Below, one piece after another: positions 1-7,503 of a stretch of DNA of 15,778 bases. The notes below the pieces were generated by a model. The model worked only from the letters and a program-made list of their open reading frames with translations. It had not been told where the DNA came from and did not search any database. Source of the stretch: CAZAOY01 sp964486925 (GTDB taxonomy: Bacteria > Bacillota > Clostridia > Oscillospirales > Ruminococcaceae). The stretch is taken from positions 1-15,778 of the forward strand of contig CAZAOY010000058.1 of the NCBI GenBank assembly GCA_964486925.1, in the 5' to 3' direction. Every line of letters begins with the position of its first letter. The stretch's first letter is position 1. The translations under genes were made by a program, and so were the position numbers.

Positions 1-1015
1 AGTGGTGCTCCAGTATTATCTCCTTATCTGTTAGATAATCCCCTATTACCTGTGCATTCTGCTCTAGCACGCTTAGTAACGGAATTACAAAGAATATCCG
101 CTTTTTGTTATACTGTTTAGCATGTGCTACCGCATATCTTAGCGATGATAAGGTTTTTCCTCCCCCTGTAGGAACGGTTAAGCGATATATACCACTTTTA
201 CCTAATGCAAATTCCTTACACCTATCAGATATGTTACACCTCAGATTATTTATCGTACTATCGGACTTTGGCAGCCTATTAAGCTTATCCTCTAACCCCA
301 AAAGCTCCCGCTCCCAAAGCGGTGTCATGTTTTCTGGCTGTGTGTTATAGCTAACATCCTGCATGAACTCGGCAGTGTCGCGCCTGTCACCATCTATTAA
401 AGCGGAGGTTATAATCCTTACCAGTAGTCCAATTATAAAGTAAAATGACCTCATATTATCTATGTTGCTTCTCGCAAGGGTTAAGAATACTTTAATCTCC
501 TCAACCGACATTTCAAATAAAGCCTCTATCTCCTGTTGTGTCTTACATTCTGCCAAAAAACCTTCAATCGCTTCGTTGTAGCAGAGTTTTTGCCTATCCT
601 CATTAATTCTGTGTGAAAATCCATCCACTCCATCCTCATTAATACAGTCAAATAGTCCATGATGTGAGCCTATTGCATGGGAGATAACCTCTACACAGAT
701 ATTTTCAAAGCTTTGCTCACCAGTTTTATAAAACTTAGAAAACAGAAATATTACACCACAGAAGGTGTGATTAACACTTCCTCGCTTAACCTTCTCGCCC
801 CTAGCTGCACCTTCCAGATAATCCTGAAATTTTTGTGTGTATTTCCCCATATCATGTAGTATCCCCGCCAGATACCCTGTATGTTTAAGATTAATACCTT
901 TTAGATTTGTTGACGTATATTCAGCGGTATTGATTAGATGAGCTTTTAAGCTTTGGCTAATTTTATCACCATAATCCTGCTGATCCTTGTATTTTATATG
1001 AGCATTATATACCAT
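1..1015 (-). CDS. cas3: CRISPR-associated Cas3, HD nuclease plus helicase (type I-C style), partial
   Basis: Translating the minus strand from an ATG at 1015 gives 338 residues with no stop, so the gene leaves the window on the left. The N-terminus is an HD nuclease domain: H26, the HD pair in LHDMGK (H54, D55), H83 in VNHTF, H113, H118 and H119 in SHAIGSHHG, and D208 in LIDGD. The SF2 helicase domain begins around residue 255, with Walker A PTGGGKT at 282-288 and the following strand RIFFVIPLLSVLEQNAQ. In the family, Cas3 is recruited by Cascade and unwinds and degrades target DNA. The wording around Walker A and the HD-then-helicase order fit type I-C best, in which cas3 is the first gene; this subtype call is inference because the neighbouring cas genes are not visible. 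An AAGGGGG ribosome binding site about 10 bases upstream supports this start. What is present shows no frameshift, and the HD residues listed are intact. Confidence 0.93.
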   Translation of the reverse strand, partial: MVYNAHIKYKDQQDYGDKISQSLKAHLINTAEYTSTNLKGINLKHTGYLAGILHDMGKYTQKFQDYLEGAARGEKVKRGSVNHTFCGVIFLFSKFYKTGEQSFENICVEVISHAIGSHHGLFDCINEDGVDGFSHRINEDRQKLCYNEAIEGFLAECKTQQEIEALFEMSVEEIKVFLTLARSNIDNMRSFYFIIGLLVRIITSALIDGDRRDTAEFMQDVSYNTQPENMTPLWERELLGLEDKLNRLPKSDSTINNLRCNISDRCKEFALGKSGIYRLTVPTGGGKTLSSLRYAVAHAKQYNKKRIFFVIPLLSVLEQNAQVIGDYLTDKEIILEHH

Positions 1016-1122
1016 TGCTACAACTACCCCCTTGTATTTGCTCTGTAGATTAACCGTATCATTGCATATTTTACACCGCTCTAAACCTCATATTTTGTCT
1101 AAATATGGATTATTATGTAATA

Positions 1123-1151
1123 ATTATAGTCGATTTCTTTATAAAAGTCAA
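1123..1151 (-). promoter_or_regulatory. Sigma-A promoter of cas3 / cas operon
   Basis: On the minus strand there is TTGACT (1151-1146), exactly 17 bases, then TATAAT (1128-1123). This predicts a start of transcription near 1116 and a leader of about 100 nt before the cas3 ATG. The nine-base string AATCGACTA overlaps the end of the spacer and the start of the -10 element, and is also present upstream of the araC-type gene. Confidence 0.8.
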
Positions 1152-1184
1152 TAGCATTTTTATAAAAAACACATAAAGCGCTAG

Positions 1185-1210
1185 TTATTGGGTAATTTAT
1201 TACCCAATAA
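1185..1210. repeat. Perfect 11-bp inverted repeat upstream of the cas promoter
   Basis: TTATTGGGTAA (1185-1195) and TTACCCAATAA (1200-1210) are perfect inverted copies around the 4-base loop TTTA. The repeat lies 34 bp upstream of the cas3 -35 box and 15 bp beyond the araC terminator hairpin. It has no long T-tract on either side, so an operator site is as plausible as a second terminator. Function is not established. Confidence 0.6.
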
Positions 1211-1224
1211 TCTATAAAATATAG

Positions 1225-1266
1225 AACCACTCGACCATTTGCAATGAATCCAAAGGTCAAGTGGTT
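1225..1266 (-). terminator. Terminator-like hairpin after the AraC-family gene
   Basis: The arms at 1225-1236 and 1255-1266 form a 12-bp stem. The single non-complementary position reads as a G-U pair in the minus-strand transcript but as a C-A mismatch on the plus strand, which favours a minus-strand role. It begins 34 bases past the stop of the AraC-family gene. The tail in the RNA is U-rich but interrupted (CUAUAUUUU), so efficiency is uncertain. Confidence 0.6.
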
Positions 1267-1299
1267 TTATATTTATCTAATTTGATATATTATCTGATA

Positions 1300-2175
1300 C
1301 TATCTATCACTTAAATCTACTAGATCGTCGGTTTTAGCTAGGATGTTCCTCCTGTAAAGCTTGCGATACTGCATTGGGCTTACCTTAAAGGCTCTTTTAA
1401 AGGCTAACGCAAAGTTTTGTCTACTGTTAAACCCTATGTCATAACCAATATCGGTAACTGGCTTATCGGTGTTTATCAGAAGTCGTTTTGCGTAGTCAAG
1501 CCTCACCTTATTTACATACTCCATTACCGAGCAGTTAAGCTGATCGTGAAACAGCTCTTGAAGGTAGGATTTGTTAATCCCAACCTTATCTGCAATCATA
1601 ACCACAGTTAAATCCTCATAGTAGTTTGACTGTATATATTTAAATGCAGTATTAACATAGCTATACCCACGGCTTTGCTTAACTACACATCTGGGTAGCT
1701 CCACAAGCATACGTTTTAACAGCAGCTGTGACATATATGTATCTACAGAATGCTTTGTAGCTTCTAGAATAATATCCTTTACCGCAAGTCCCAGCGCACT
1801 GTTGTCCGAGGTGCAGATTACCCGATCTGCCCTCTTGATAAACTTCATAAACTCTATGTCTGCTACCTTGACCTCCTCAAGATCAGCGGTAAACCTACCA
1901 CCCTCACTGCTACATAAAAACTCCAGATTTAGCATATGACACCCTACCGCACTGTCAACGTAAAGACTGTGCGGAATATACTCATCTAAAAAGATAAAAT
2001 CCCCCTCTCGAAGTCGATGGCTGTCACCTTCTGCCGTTACCACACACTCCCCGCCTGTTACATACATAATCTCACAACCATCATGGCTATGAGGTTGCAT
2101 ATCGTAGGATTTGTGAAACAACGCATAATACCTTATTACTTTGCAGTATCGGTTACCCTGAAGATAAAGGCTCAT
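1300..2175 (-). CDS. AraC-family transcriptional regulator (cupin sensor domain plus two HTH motifs)
   Basis: The 291-residue protein has the usual AraC/XylS layout. Residues about 20-90 form a cupin-like sensor domain (HKSYDMQPHSHDGCEIMYV, then GDFIFLDEYIPHSLY). The C-terminal 100 residues carry two helix-turn-helix motifs (LTVVMIADKVGINKSYLQELF and PVTDIGYDIGFNSRQNFALAFKR) and end in the typical SPMQYRK. Such proteins usually sense a small molecule, often a sugar, and act on adjacent promoters; no ligand can be named here. The start at 2175 is chosen because GGAGGAAA sits 8 bases before it; the longer reading frame to 2238 has no ribosome binding site. No metabolic or transport gene adjoins it, so its target is unclear. 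It lies between the cas3 promoter and secF, and upstream repeats suggest self-regulation. Confidence 0.88.
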   Translation of the reverse strand: MSLYLQGNRYCKVIRYYALFHKSYDMQPHSHDGCEIMYVTGGECVVTAEGDSHRLREGDFIFLDEYIPHSLYVDSAVGCHMLNLEFLCSSEGGRFTADLEEVKVADIEFMKFIKRADRVICTSDNSALGLAVKDIILEATKHSVDTYMSQLLLKRMLVELPRCVVKQSRGYSYVNTAFKYIQSNYYEDLTVVMIADKVGINKSYLQELFHDQLNCSVMEYVNKVRLDYAKRLLINTDKPVTDIGYDIGFNSRQNFALAFKRAFKVSPMQYRKLYRRNILAKTDDLVDLSDR

Positions 2176-2198
2176 ATAAGTTTCCTCCATTATAAATA

Positions 2199-2259
2199 TA
2201 TAGTCGATTGGCAAAATGCTAAGACTACCGTTAAGCATTTAAAGATGTGTAATCGACTA
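2199..2259. promoter_or_regulatory. Inverted-repeat region upstream of araC-type gene, possible operator
   Basis: TAGTCGATT (2201-2209) faces its inverted copy AATCGACTA (2251-2259). Inside it is a second inverted pair, AAATGCT (2214-2220) and AGCATTT (2234-2240). The arrangement lies 24-84 bases upstream of the araC-type start and could be an autoregulatory operator. A TATATA -10-like element at 2202-2197 lacks a good -35, as is common for activator-dependent promoters. Operator function is inference. Confidence 0.4.
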
Positions 2260-2343
2260 CTTACGTAATTTAAGCCACCCTTTTAGGATGGCAATGTGAG
2301 TTACGTGAGTGATATCTCACATAATAATAATTAGATGAGTATA

Positions 2344-2375
2344 GTGGGCACTAACTTTATTACGTCAGTACCCAC
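2344..2375 (-). terminator. Hairpin 3' of secF, possible terminator
   Basis: A 9-bp stem (2344-2352 with 2367-2375) follows the secF stop by 17 bases. Its one imperfect position is a G-U pair in the minus-strand RNA. No U-tract follows on the minus strand, so it may act as a weak terminator or a 3'-end stabiliser. Confidence 0.4.
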
Positions 2376-2392
2376 AGTTTATTATTTTATCT

Positions 2393-3319
2393 TTATTTAA
2401 TTTTCTTGGTTTTATGATGTTGCCAGTCTACCCATAGAGGACCTGCAATAAAGATTGTAGAATATACCCCGGAAATCATACCAATTATCATAGGGAATGC
2501 AAAGCTTATTATCGATGTAACCCCTGTAAAGACTGATACTATGCAGATAACCACCATTACTAAAACCGTAGAAATTGTGGTGTTAACCGAACGGGTAATA
2601 GACTGATTGATACTATGATTTACAATCTCTGAGTCAGTCATAGTCTGGCCAAAGTGTCTTTGGTTCTCTCTGATACGGTCGTAGATAACGATAGTATCGT
2701 TTATTGAGTAACCTAGTATAGTAAGCAGTACAGCGATAAAGTTGTAGTCTAGCGGTAACCTAAAGATTACAAATGTACCATACACCATTATAATATCATG
2801 GATAAGCGCTATAACCGCCATAACCCCAGCAGACCAACCGCTGATACGTTTAAATCGAAGCGCTATATATATAATTAGCACTAACGCTGAAAATGCAACC
2901 GCAACAAAGCTTTTTGCTAAAAACTCTTTACCGATAATAGGGTCAACGTTTGTAATCGATAGTAGCGTGATAGAATCACCATACTTCTCTTGAAGCTTTG
3001 AGGTAAGAGCAGAGGTATCCTCCGATTCAACCCCGATATCCTCTGTAAGGGTTATATCAAAGTTGTTCGGCAGATCTCCAAACCCTTCCTTGTGGTTAAC
3101 GTTAACCTGCTTTTTAAGGATATCAGAAGCGATAGTCTTAACCTCGGCAGTATCGATCTCACCGGTATAGGAGTAGTTAATAATCGAACCACCCTTAAAC
3201 TGGATGTCAAGCCTTACCCCAAATACAAAGGATGCAATCAGTATGATAACCATTATAGCTAACGAAATTGTATAAAACTTCTTTCTGTTACCTATAAAGT
3301 CAAATTCACGTTTAAACAT
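2393..3319 (-). CDS. secF: Protein translocase subunit SecF
   Basis: SecF partners SecD in the membrane and uses the proton or sodium gradient to help pull secreted proteins through SecYEG. The 308-residue protein shows an N-terminal membrane segment (about 15-35), the conserved FKGGS motif right after it, an external domain to about residue 130, then five C-terminal membrane segments. The signature GYSINDTIVIYDRIREN lies at 203-219. Its ATG overlaps the secD stop by one base (TAATG), and GGAGGTG in the secD tail provides the ribosome binding site, so the two are translationally coupled. It is the last gene of the secDF transcript. Length is normal for an unfused SecF. Confidence 0.97.
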   Translation of the reverse strand: MFKREFDFIGNRKKFYTISLAIMVIILIASFVFGVRLDIQFKGGSIINYSYTGEIDTAEVKTIASDILKKQVNVNHKEGFGDLPNNFDITLTEDIGVESEDTSALTSKLQEKYGDSITLLSITNVDPIIGKEFLAKSFVAVAFSALVLIIYIALRFKRISGWSAGVMAVIALIHDIIMVYGTFVIFRLPLDYNFIAVLLTILGYSINDTIVIYDRIRENQRHFGQTMTDSEIVNHSINQSITRSVNTTISTVLVMVVICIVSVFTGVTSIISFAFPMIIGMISGVYSTIFIAGPLWVDWQHHKTKKIK

Positions 3320-4722
3320 TACTTTGCACCTCCATAAAACTTAGGATTACGGAAATACTTAAACCTAGAGATAGATTTTAGCATTAGTCTTGAACAGGTT
3401 ACCCCAAAGATAAAGTTTAGGATAACGCTCACCATTAGGGTGTAACCAAATGAGTAGATAGCACCCTGTGTGGATGGTCCAAACATAAAGAATATCGGTG
3501 TAAATATATTTGAAAGAACTGAGTTTGGTGAACCAAAAGCACCCATTAGGATTAGAGCAATGATAATTACGGTAATGTTACCATCAAATATTGCGGTAAA
3601 TCCTCTTTCAAAACCAACCTGAATCGATCCGTCAATCGATCTTCCCGAACGAATCTCTTCCTTAATACGCTCTGATGTAATTATGTTCGCGTCAACACCC
3701 ATACCAATACCAAGGATAATACCCGCTATACCAGGAACGGTAAGGGTAAAGCTGTTGATACCATCAAAGAATCCTGTAATAGCCGCGATAGTCGCACCAA
3801 CCTGTCCAACTAAAGCAAGTACCGCTATAAATCCAGGAAGTCTATATACAGACACGATAAATATCGCTACTAGGATAAAAGCTATAACCCCTGAAAGTAC
3901 CATTGAATCCCTAGCCCCAGAACCGAGTGTTGGGGTGATGGCACTGTAGGTTTCGGTTTTTAGCTTAAACGGTAACGCACCGCCCTCGATTTTGTTAGCT
4001 AGTGCTTCCGCACTTTCCTGTGTAAAGCTTCCGCTTATGGTCGCCTCACCGTTAGGGATAGCCGAATTAACCGATGGATTTGAGATAACTGTTTCATCCA
4101 TCCAGATAGATATTGACCCCTTTTCTTTTGCTAACCTACCAGTCGCTTCTGCAAACTGCTTTGCGCCTGTGCTGTCAAATTTAAGGGAAACATACCACTG
4201 ATTACCACTGGTTTCATCAAGCGGCCCATAAAGCGCTTTGGCTGAAACCACGTTTTTACCCTCAACGATAATTTTTTCGGTTACACCGGTAGGAAGCCCT
4301 GAACCGTTAACATCATAACCCTCTCTGAAGGTTAAAAGCGCGGTATCTCCAAGCTCCGCAATTGCCGCCGCCGGGTCAAAGTTTTCCTCCCCATCCTTCC
4401 AAGGGAATCTAACAATTACACGATCCTTACTGTTATCAACATATACCTCATAGTCGGTAATGTTTAAGCTAACAAGCCTTTGCTTCATAACCTCGCTAGC
4501 CGCTTTCATCTGGTCGTCTGTAGCATTAATACCTTCAGGCGCAGAGAAGGTAACGTCTACCCCGCCTCGAATATCAATACCCCAACGAATGTCTTTTGAG
4601 CCCTTTACATACACCGTAGCTTTATCGCCAAAGTGGGTTGTTATACCAAAGAAAGATAACGCTGTAAACGCAAATATCAGTATAACAACTATGAAAAAGA
4701 CCGGTTTTCCAACTCGTTTCAT
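3319..4722 (-). CDS. secD: Protein translocase subunit SecD
   Basis: SecD is the larger partner of SecF in the accessory translocase complex. The 467-residue protein starts with a membrane segment (about 7-26), followed by the family motif WGIDIRGG at 47-54, a large external domain, and a C-terminal block of five membrane segments. The signature GMGVDANIITSERIKEE at about 340-356 carries the conserved membrane aspartate. The start at 4722 is preferred because GGAGG lies 8 bases before it; an in-frame ATG at 4770 would add 16 residues of non-membrane sequence with no ribosome binding site. It has its own strong promoter and a roughly 66-nt leader, so secDF need not depend on the purB transcript. 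Confidence 0.96.
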   Translation of the reverse strand: MKRVGKPVFFIVVILIFAFTALSFFGITTHFGDKATVYVKGSKDIRWGIDIRGGVDVTFSAPEGINATDDQMKAASEVMKQRLVSLNITDYEVYVDNSKDRVIVRFPWKDGEENFDPAAAIAELGDTALLTFREGYDVNGSGLPTGVTEKIIVEGKNVVSAKALYGPLDETSGNQWYVSLKFDSTGAKQFAEATGRLAKEKGSISIWMDETVISNPSVNSAIPNGEATISGSFTQESAEALANKIEGGALPFKLKTETYSAITPTLGSGARDSMVLSGVIAFILVAIFIVSVYRLPGFIAVLALVGQVGATIAAITGFFDGINSFTLTVPGIAGIILGIGMGVDANIITSERIKEEIRSGRSIDGSIQVGFERGFTAIFDGNITVIIIALILMGAFGSPNSVLSNIFTPIFFMFGPSTQGAIYSFGYTLMVSVILNFIFGVTCSRLMLKSISRFKYFRNPKFYGGAK

Positions 4723-4794
4723 AGTCTTAGCCTCCAAAAAGCATTTTTGCCATAAATCCTTATCTACCATTCAAAGATTTGGCAGTCAATCTAT

Positions 4795-4823
4795 ATTATA
4801 TTATATTATTGACAATAAGTCAA
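4795..4823 (-). promoter_or_regulatory. Sigma-A promoter of secDF
   Basis: On the minus strand TTGACT (4823-4818), a 17-base spacer and TATAAT (4800-4795) form a near-consensus promoter. Transcription should start near 4788, giving a leader of about 66 nt. It lies between purB and secD, making secDF an independent unit. Within the leader, 4748-4758 and 4776-4784 can pair as a bulged 9-bp hairpin upstream of the ribosome binding site. Confidence 0.8.
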
Positions 4824-4838
4824 TGGTTAATTTAAAAT

Positions 4839-6269
4839 TTATACAAAAAGTTCTGCATTTTCCCCTAAATCGTCTTTATATTTAGCACGTATTGGGTTAA
4901 CACAATCATCAATAAACTCCGTTACCTGTGTAACACTGCGTCCTACAAAGTTTATCGGTTTTAGAACAGCGTTAATATCCTCTTTGGTAAGCTTAAAGGA
5001 TTCGTCAGCCAGTATACGGTCGATTAGATCATTCTCTAAACCTTCCTCCTTAACCACCTTAGCCGCCGCTATAGAATGGGTACGTAGCTTTTCATGAAGC
5101 TCCTGTCTATCCCCACCCTTTTTAACCGCCGCCATCATTATATTTTCAGTTGCCATAAACGGTAGCTCCTTTAGCACCCGATATTCCACAACCTTAGGGT
5201 ATACCACTAGCCCATTGCACACATTCAGCATTATATTAAGGATGGAATCCACCCCTAAAAATGCTTCTGCCACAGCGATACGTTTGTTTGCGCTGTCGTC
5301 AAGGGTGCGTTCAAACCACTGTGTAGCGGAGGTGAAGGCTGGGTTTAGGCTGTCGATTATAACGTACCGTGCAATCGAAGTGATACGCTCACTACGCATA
5401 GGGTTACGCTTGTACGGCATCGCAGATGAGCCAATCTGGTTAGTTTCAAACGGTTCTTCCATCTCCTTAAAGTTTGCAAGGATACGAAGGTCGTTTGAGA
5501 ATTTGCTGCAAGACTGGGCAATTCCGCTAAGGGTTGCTAACACCGCACTGTCAACCTTACGTGAGTAGGTCTGGCCCGATACAGGTACAACCCCGCTAAA
5601 TCCCATATCCTCACAGATATATCGGTCAACCTGTTTAATCTTATCGTGATCCCCTTCAAACAGCTCCATAAAGCTAGCCTGTGTTCCTGTAGTACCCTTT
5701 GAGCCTAATAGCTTAAGGCTGTCAATACGGTACTCCACCTCATTAAGATCCATCAGCAGTTCATTCGCCCATAAGGTCGCACGCTTTCCTACAGTAGTAA
5801 GCTGTGCGGGTTGAAGATGGGTGTAGGCAAGGGCCGGCATATCCTTGTACCTATCGGCAAAGGTTGCTAGCATATCGATTACATTTACAAGCTTTCTTCT
5901 TGTTACCTCGAGTGCCTGCTTCATCACAATTACATCGGTGTTGTCCCCAACGTAGCAAGAGGTTGCTCCTAGATGGATAATCCCTTTAGCTTTCGGGCAC
6001 TGTTCGCCGTAGGCGAATACATGCGCCATAACATCGTGGCGAACCTGTTTCTCACGTTTAGCCGCAACATCGTAGTTTATATCCTCTACATGTGCCTCTA
6101 GCTCCTCAACCTGCTCTTGTGTTATAGGCAGTCCTAGCTTCATCTGTGCCTTTGCTAATGAAACCCAAAGCCTTCTCCATGTTCTAAACTTGTTGTCTGA
6201 TGAGAAGATAAACTGCATCTCATCGCTTGCATACCTTGAGCTAAATGGACTTTGATACTGATTGGTCAT
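4839..6269 (-). CDS. purB: Adenylosuccinate lyase
   Basis: PurB catalyses two fumarate-releasing steps: SAICAR to AICAR in purine synthesis, and adenylosuccinate to AMP. The 476-residue protein belongs to the fumarase/aspartase superfamily. The catalytic histidine lies in THLQPAQ (H151), and the signature loop GSSAMPYKRNP (280-290) contains the catalytic serine. Length matches the longer class of PurB rather than the roughly 430-residue class. An AAAGGA ribosome binding site lies about 10 bases before the ATG. It begins 27 bases after the hydF stop with no terminator between, so it is probably cotranscribed with hydG and hydF. No other purine genes are nearby. Confidence 0.97.
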   Translation of the reverse strand: MTNQYQSPFSSRYASDEMQFIFSSDNKFRTWRRLWVSLAKAQMKLGLPITQEQVEELEAHVEDINYDVAAKREKQVRHDVMAHVFAYGEQCPKAKGIIHLGATSCYVGDNTDVIVMKQALEVTRRKLVNVIDMLATFADRYKDMPALAYTHLQPAQLTTVGKRATLWANELLMDLNEVEYRIDSLKLLGSKGTTGTQASFMELFEGDHDKIKQVDRYICEDMGFSGVVPVSGQTYSRKVDSAVLATLSGIAQSCSKFSNDLRILANFKEMEEPFETNQIGSSAMPYKRNPMRSERITSIARYVIIDSLNPAFTSATQWFERTLDDSANKRIAVAEAFLGVDSILNIMLNVCNGLVVYPKVVEYRVLKELPFMATENIMMAAVKKGGDRQELHEKLRTHSIAAAKVVKEEGLENDLIDRILADESFKLTKEDINAVLKPINFVGRSVTQVTEFIDDCVNPIRAKYKDDLGENAELFV

Positions 6270-6296
6270 CTATGTACATCCTTTCAAATTAATATA

Positions 6297-7490
6297 CTAA
6301 TATACAATATCCTCTAAAATACCCGAAAGCTTGGCTAAGACTATGCCGTAGTTGCTTATCGGTACACCCTGTTCCTTCGCACGCTCAATACGTGTTAGAA
6401 CATGACGGCGGTTAAACATGCATGCACCGCAGTGTATTACTAGATTATATCCTGTTAGATCCTCTGGAAAATCTGCACCGTTTACTATATCGATTGACAG
6501 CTCTCCATAACGCTTTTTAAGCAGATTAGGTATCTTCACCCTGCCGATATCCTCACCGGTTGGTGTGTGGGTACATGCTTCTGCAATTAGCACCCTATCT
6601 CCCGACTTTAGACTGTCTAGCGCTGTAGCGCCCTTTATAAACTCCTCTACATCCCCCTTATATCCTGCAAACAGCACCGAAAATGAGGTTAGCTTACTCT
6701 CTTTAGGCTTTAACTCCTTTACTAAGGAGAACACCTGAGAATCGGTTATTATAAGCTTTGGCGGGGATTTTAAGGAATCAAGTGCCGCTTGTAGCTTGTC
6801 CTGTGTAACGCTTATAACGACGCATTTGTGGTCAAGCAGTTCTCTTGTGGTCTGCACCTGTGGTAGGATAAGCCTACCCTTAGGGGCGGCTATATCCTGT
6901 GGCATAACAAGCATTACAGTGTCACCCTCCGACACAAGGTGTGCGACGATCTTTCTTGTAGTCAAACCCTCGGGGAGTAGCTCGGCAATAGCACTAGTAA
7001 CCCTTTTAATCCCAGTCTTAGCGGTAGCGCTAACTACCACAGCAGTTAGATTAAACTCCTGATCTATCCGCTTTACTAGGTCGGATACCACGTCCTGACC
7101 TAGTATATCGGATTTATTTATCACCGCTACTATCGGTATGTTACCCTGCCTAAACCGCTTAACCCATCCTGCTTCCGATTCAAAATCATCGCTATCGTTA
7201 AATATCACAATAGCCACGTCAATTTTATCAGCAACCTTCTTAGTCCGTTCGACACGAAGTTCACCTAACGAATTATCATCATCAAACCCAGCCGTATCTA
7301 TTATCACACAAGGGCCTAGCGGATGAATCTCAATTGACTTGCTTACAGGGTCGGTTGTAGTCCCCGCTTGGTCTGACACGATTGCAACACTATGTCCTGT
7401 TAACGCATTAATTAGCGAGGATTTTCCTGTATTTGTTCTGCCGAATATCCCAATATGGATTCTGTTTCCTAATGATTCTTTCTGGTTCAA
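6297..7490 (-). CDS. hydF: [FeFe]-hydrogenase maturation GTPase HydF
   Basis: HydF is the scaffold on which the 2Fe subcluster of [FeFe]-hydrogenase is assembled before transfer to HydA. The 397-residue protein has a G domain with P-loop GRTNTGKS (17-24), the switch DTAG (65-68) and NKSD (125-128). A dimerisation region follows, then a C-terminal Fe-S domain with the diagnostic ligands C306-x-H308 and H353-C354-x2-C357 (HCGACMF). The start codon is TTG at 7490, preceded by GAGG at suitable spacing, 13 bases after the hydG stop. The tight hydG-hydF pairing supports both calls. All key residues are present, so the protein should be functional. Confidence 0.97.
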   Translation of the reverse strand: MNQKESLGNRIHIGIFGRTNTGKSSLINALTGHSVAIVSDQAGTTTDPVSKSIEIHPLGPCVIIDTAGFDDDNSLGELRVERTKKVADKIDVAIVIFNDSDDFESEAGWVKRFRQGNIPIVAVINKSDILGQDVVSDLVKRIDQEFNLTAVVVSATAKTGIKRVTSAIAELLPEGLTTRKIVAHLVSEGDTVMLVMPQDIAAPKGRLILPQVQTTRELLDHKCVVISVTQDKLQAALDSLKSPPKLIITDSQVFSLVKELKPKESKLTSFSVLFAGYKGDVEEFIKGATALDSLKSGDRVLIAEACTHTPTGEDIGRVKIPNLLKKRYGELSIDIVNGADFPEDLTGYNLVIHCGACMFNRRHVLTRIERAKEQGVPISNYGIVLAKLSGILEDIVY

Positions 7491-7503
7491 ATCTCTACCT
7501 CAT

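Noticed and set aside
105..350. Plus-strand 81-codon frame
   Set aside because: It lies antisense to clear cas3 coding sequence (Walker A region) and has no ribosome binding site.
1016..1300. A CRISPR array next to cas3
   Set aside because: No regularly spaced direct repeats are present; only single inverted repeats are seen. In type I-C loci the array usually lies at the other end of the cas operon.
4723..4770. Longer SecD N-terminus starting at 4770
   Set aside because: No ribosome binding site precedes it, it adds polar residues before the membrane segment, and GGAGG is correctly placed for the ATG at 4722.
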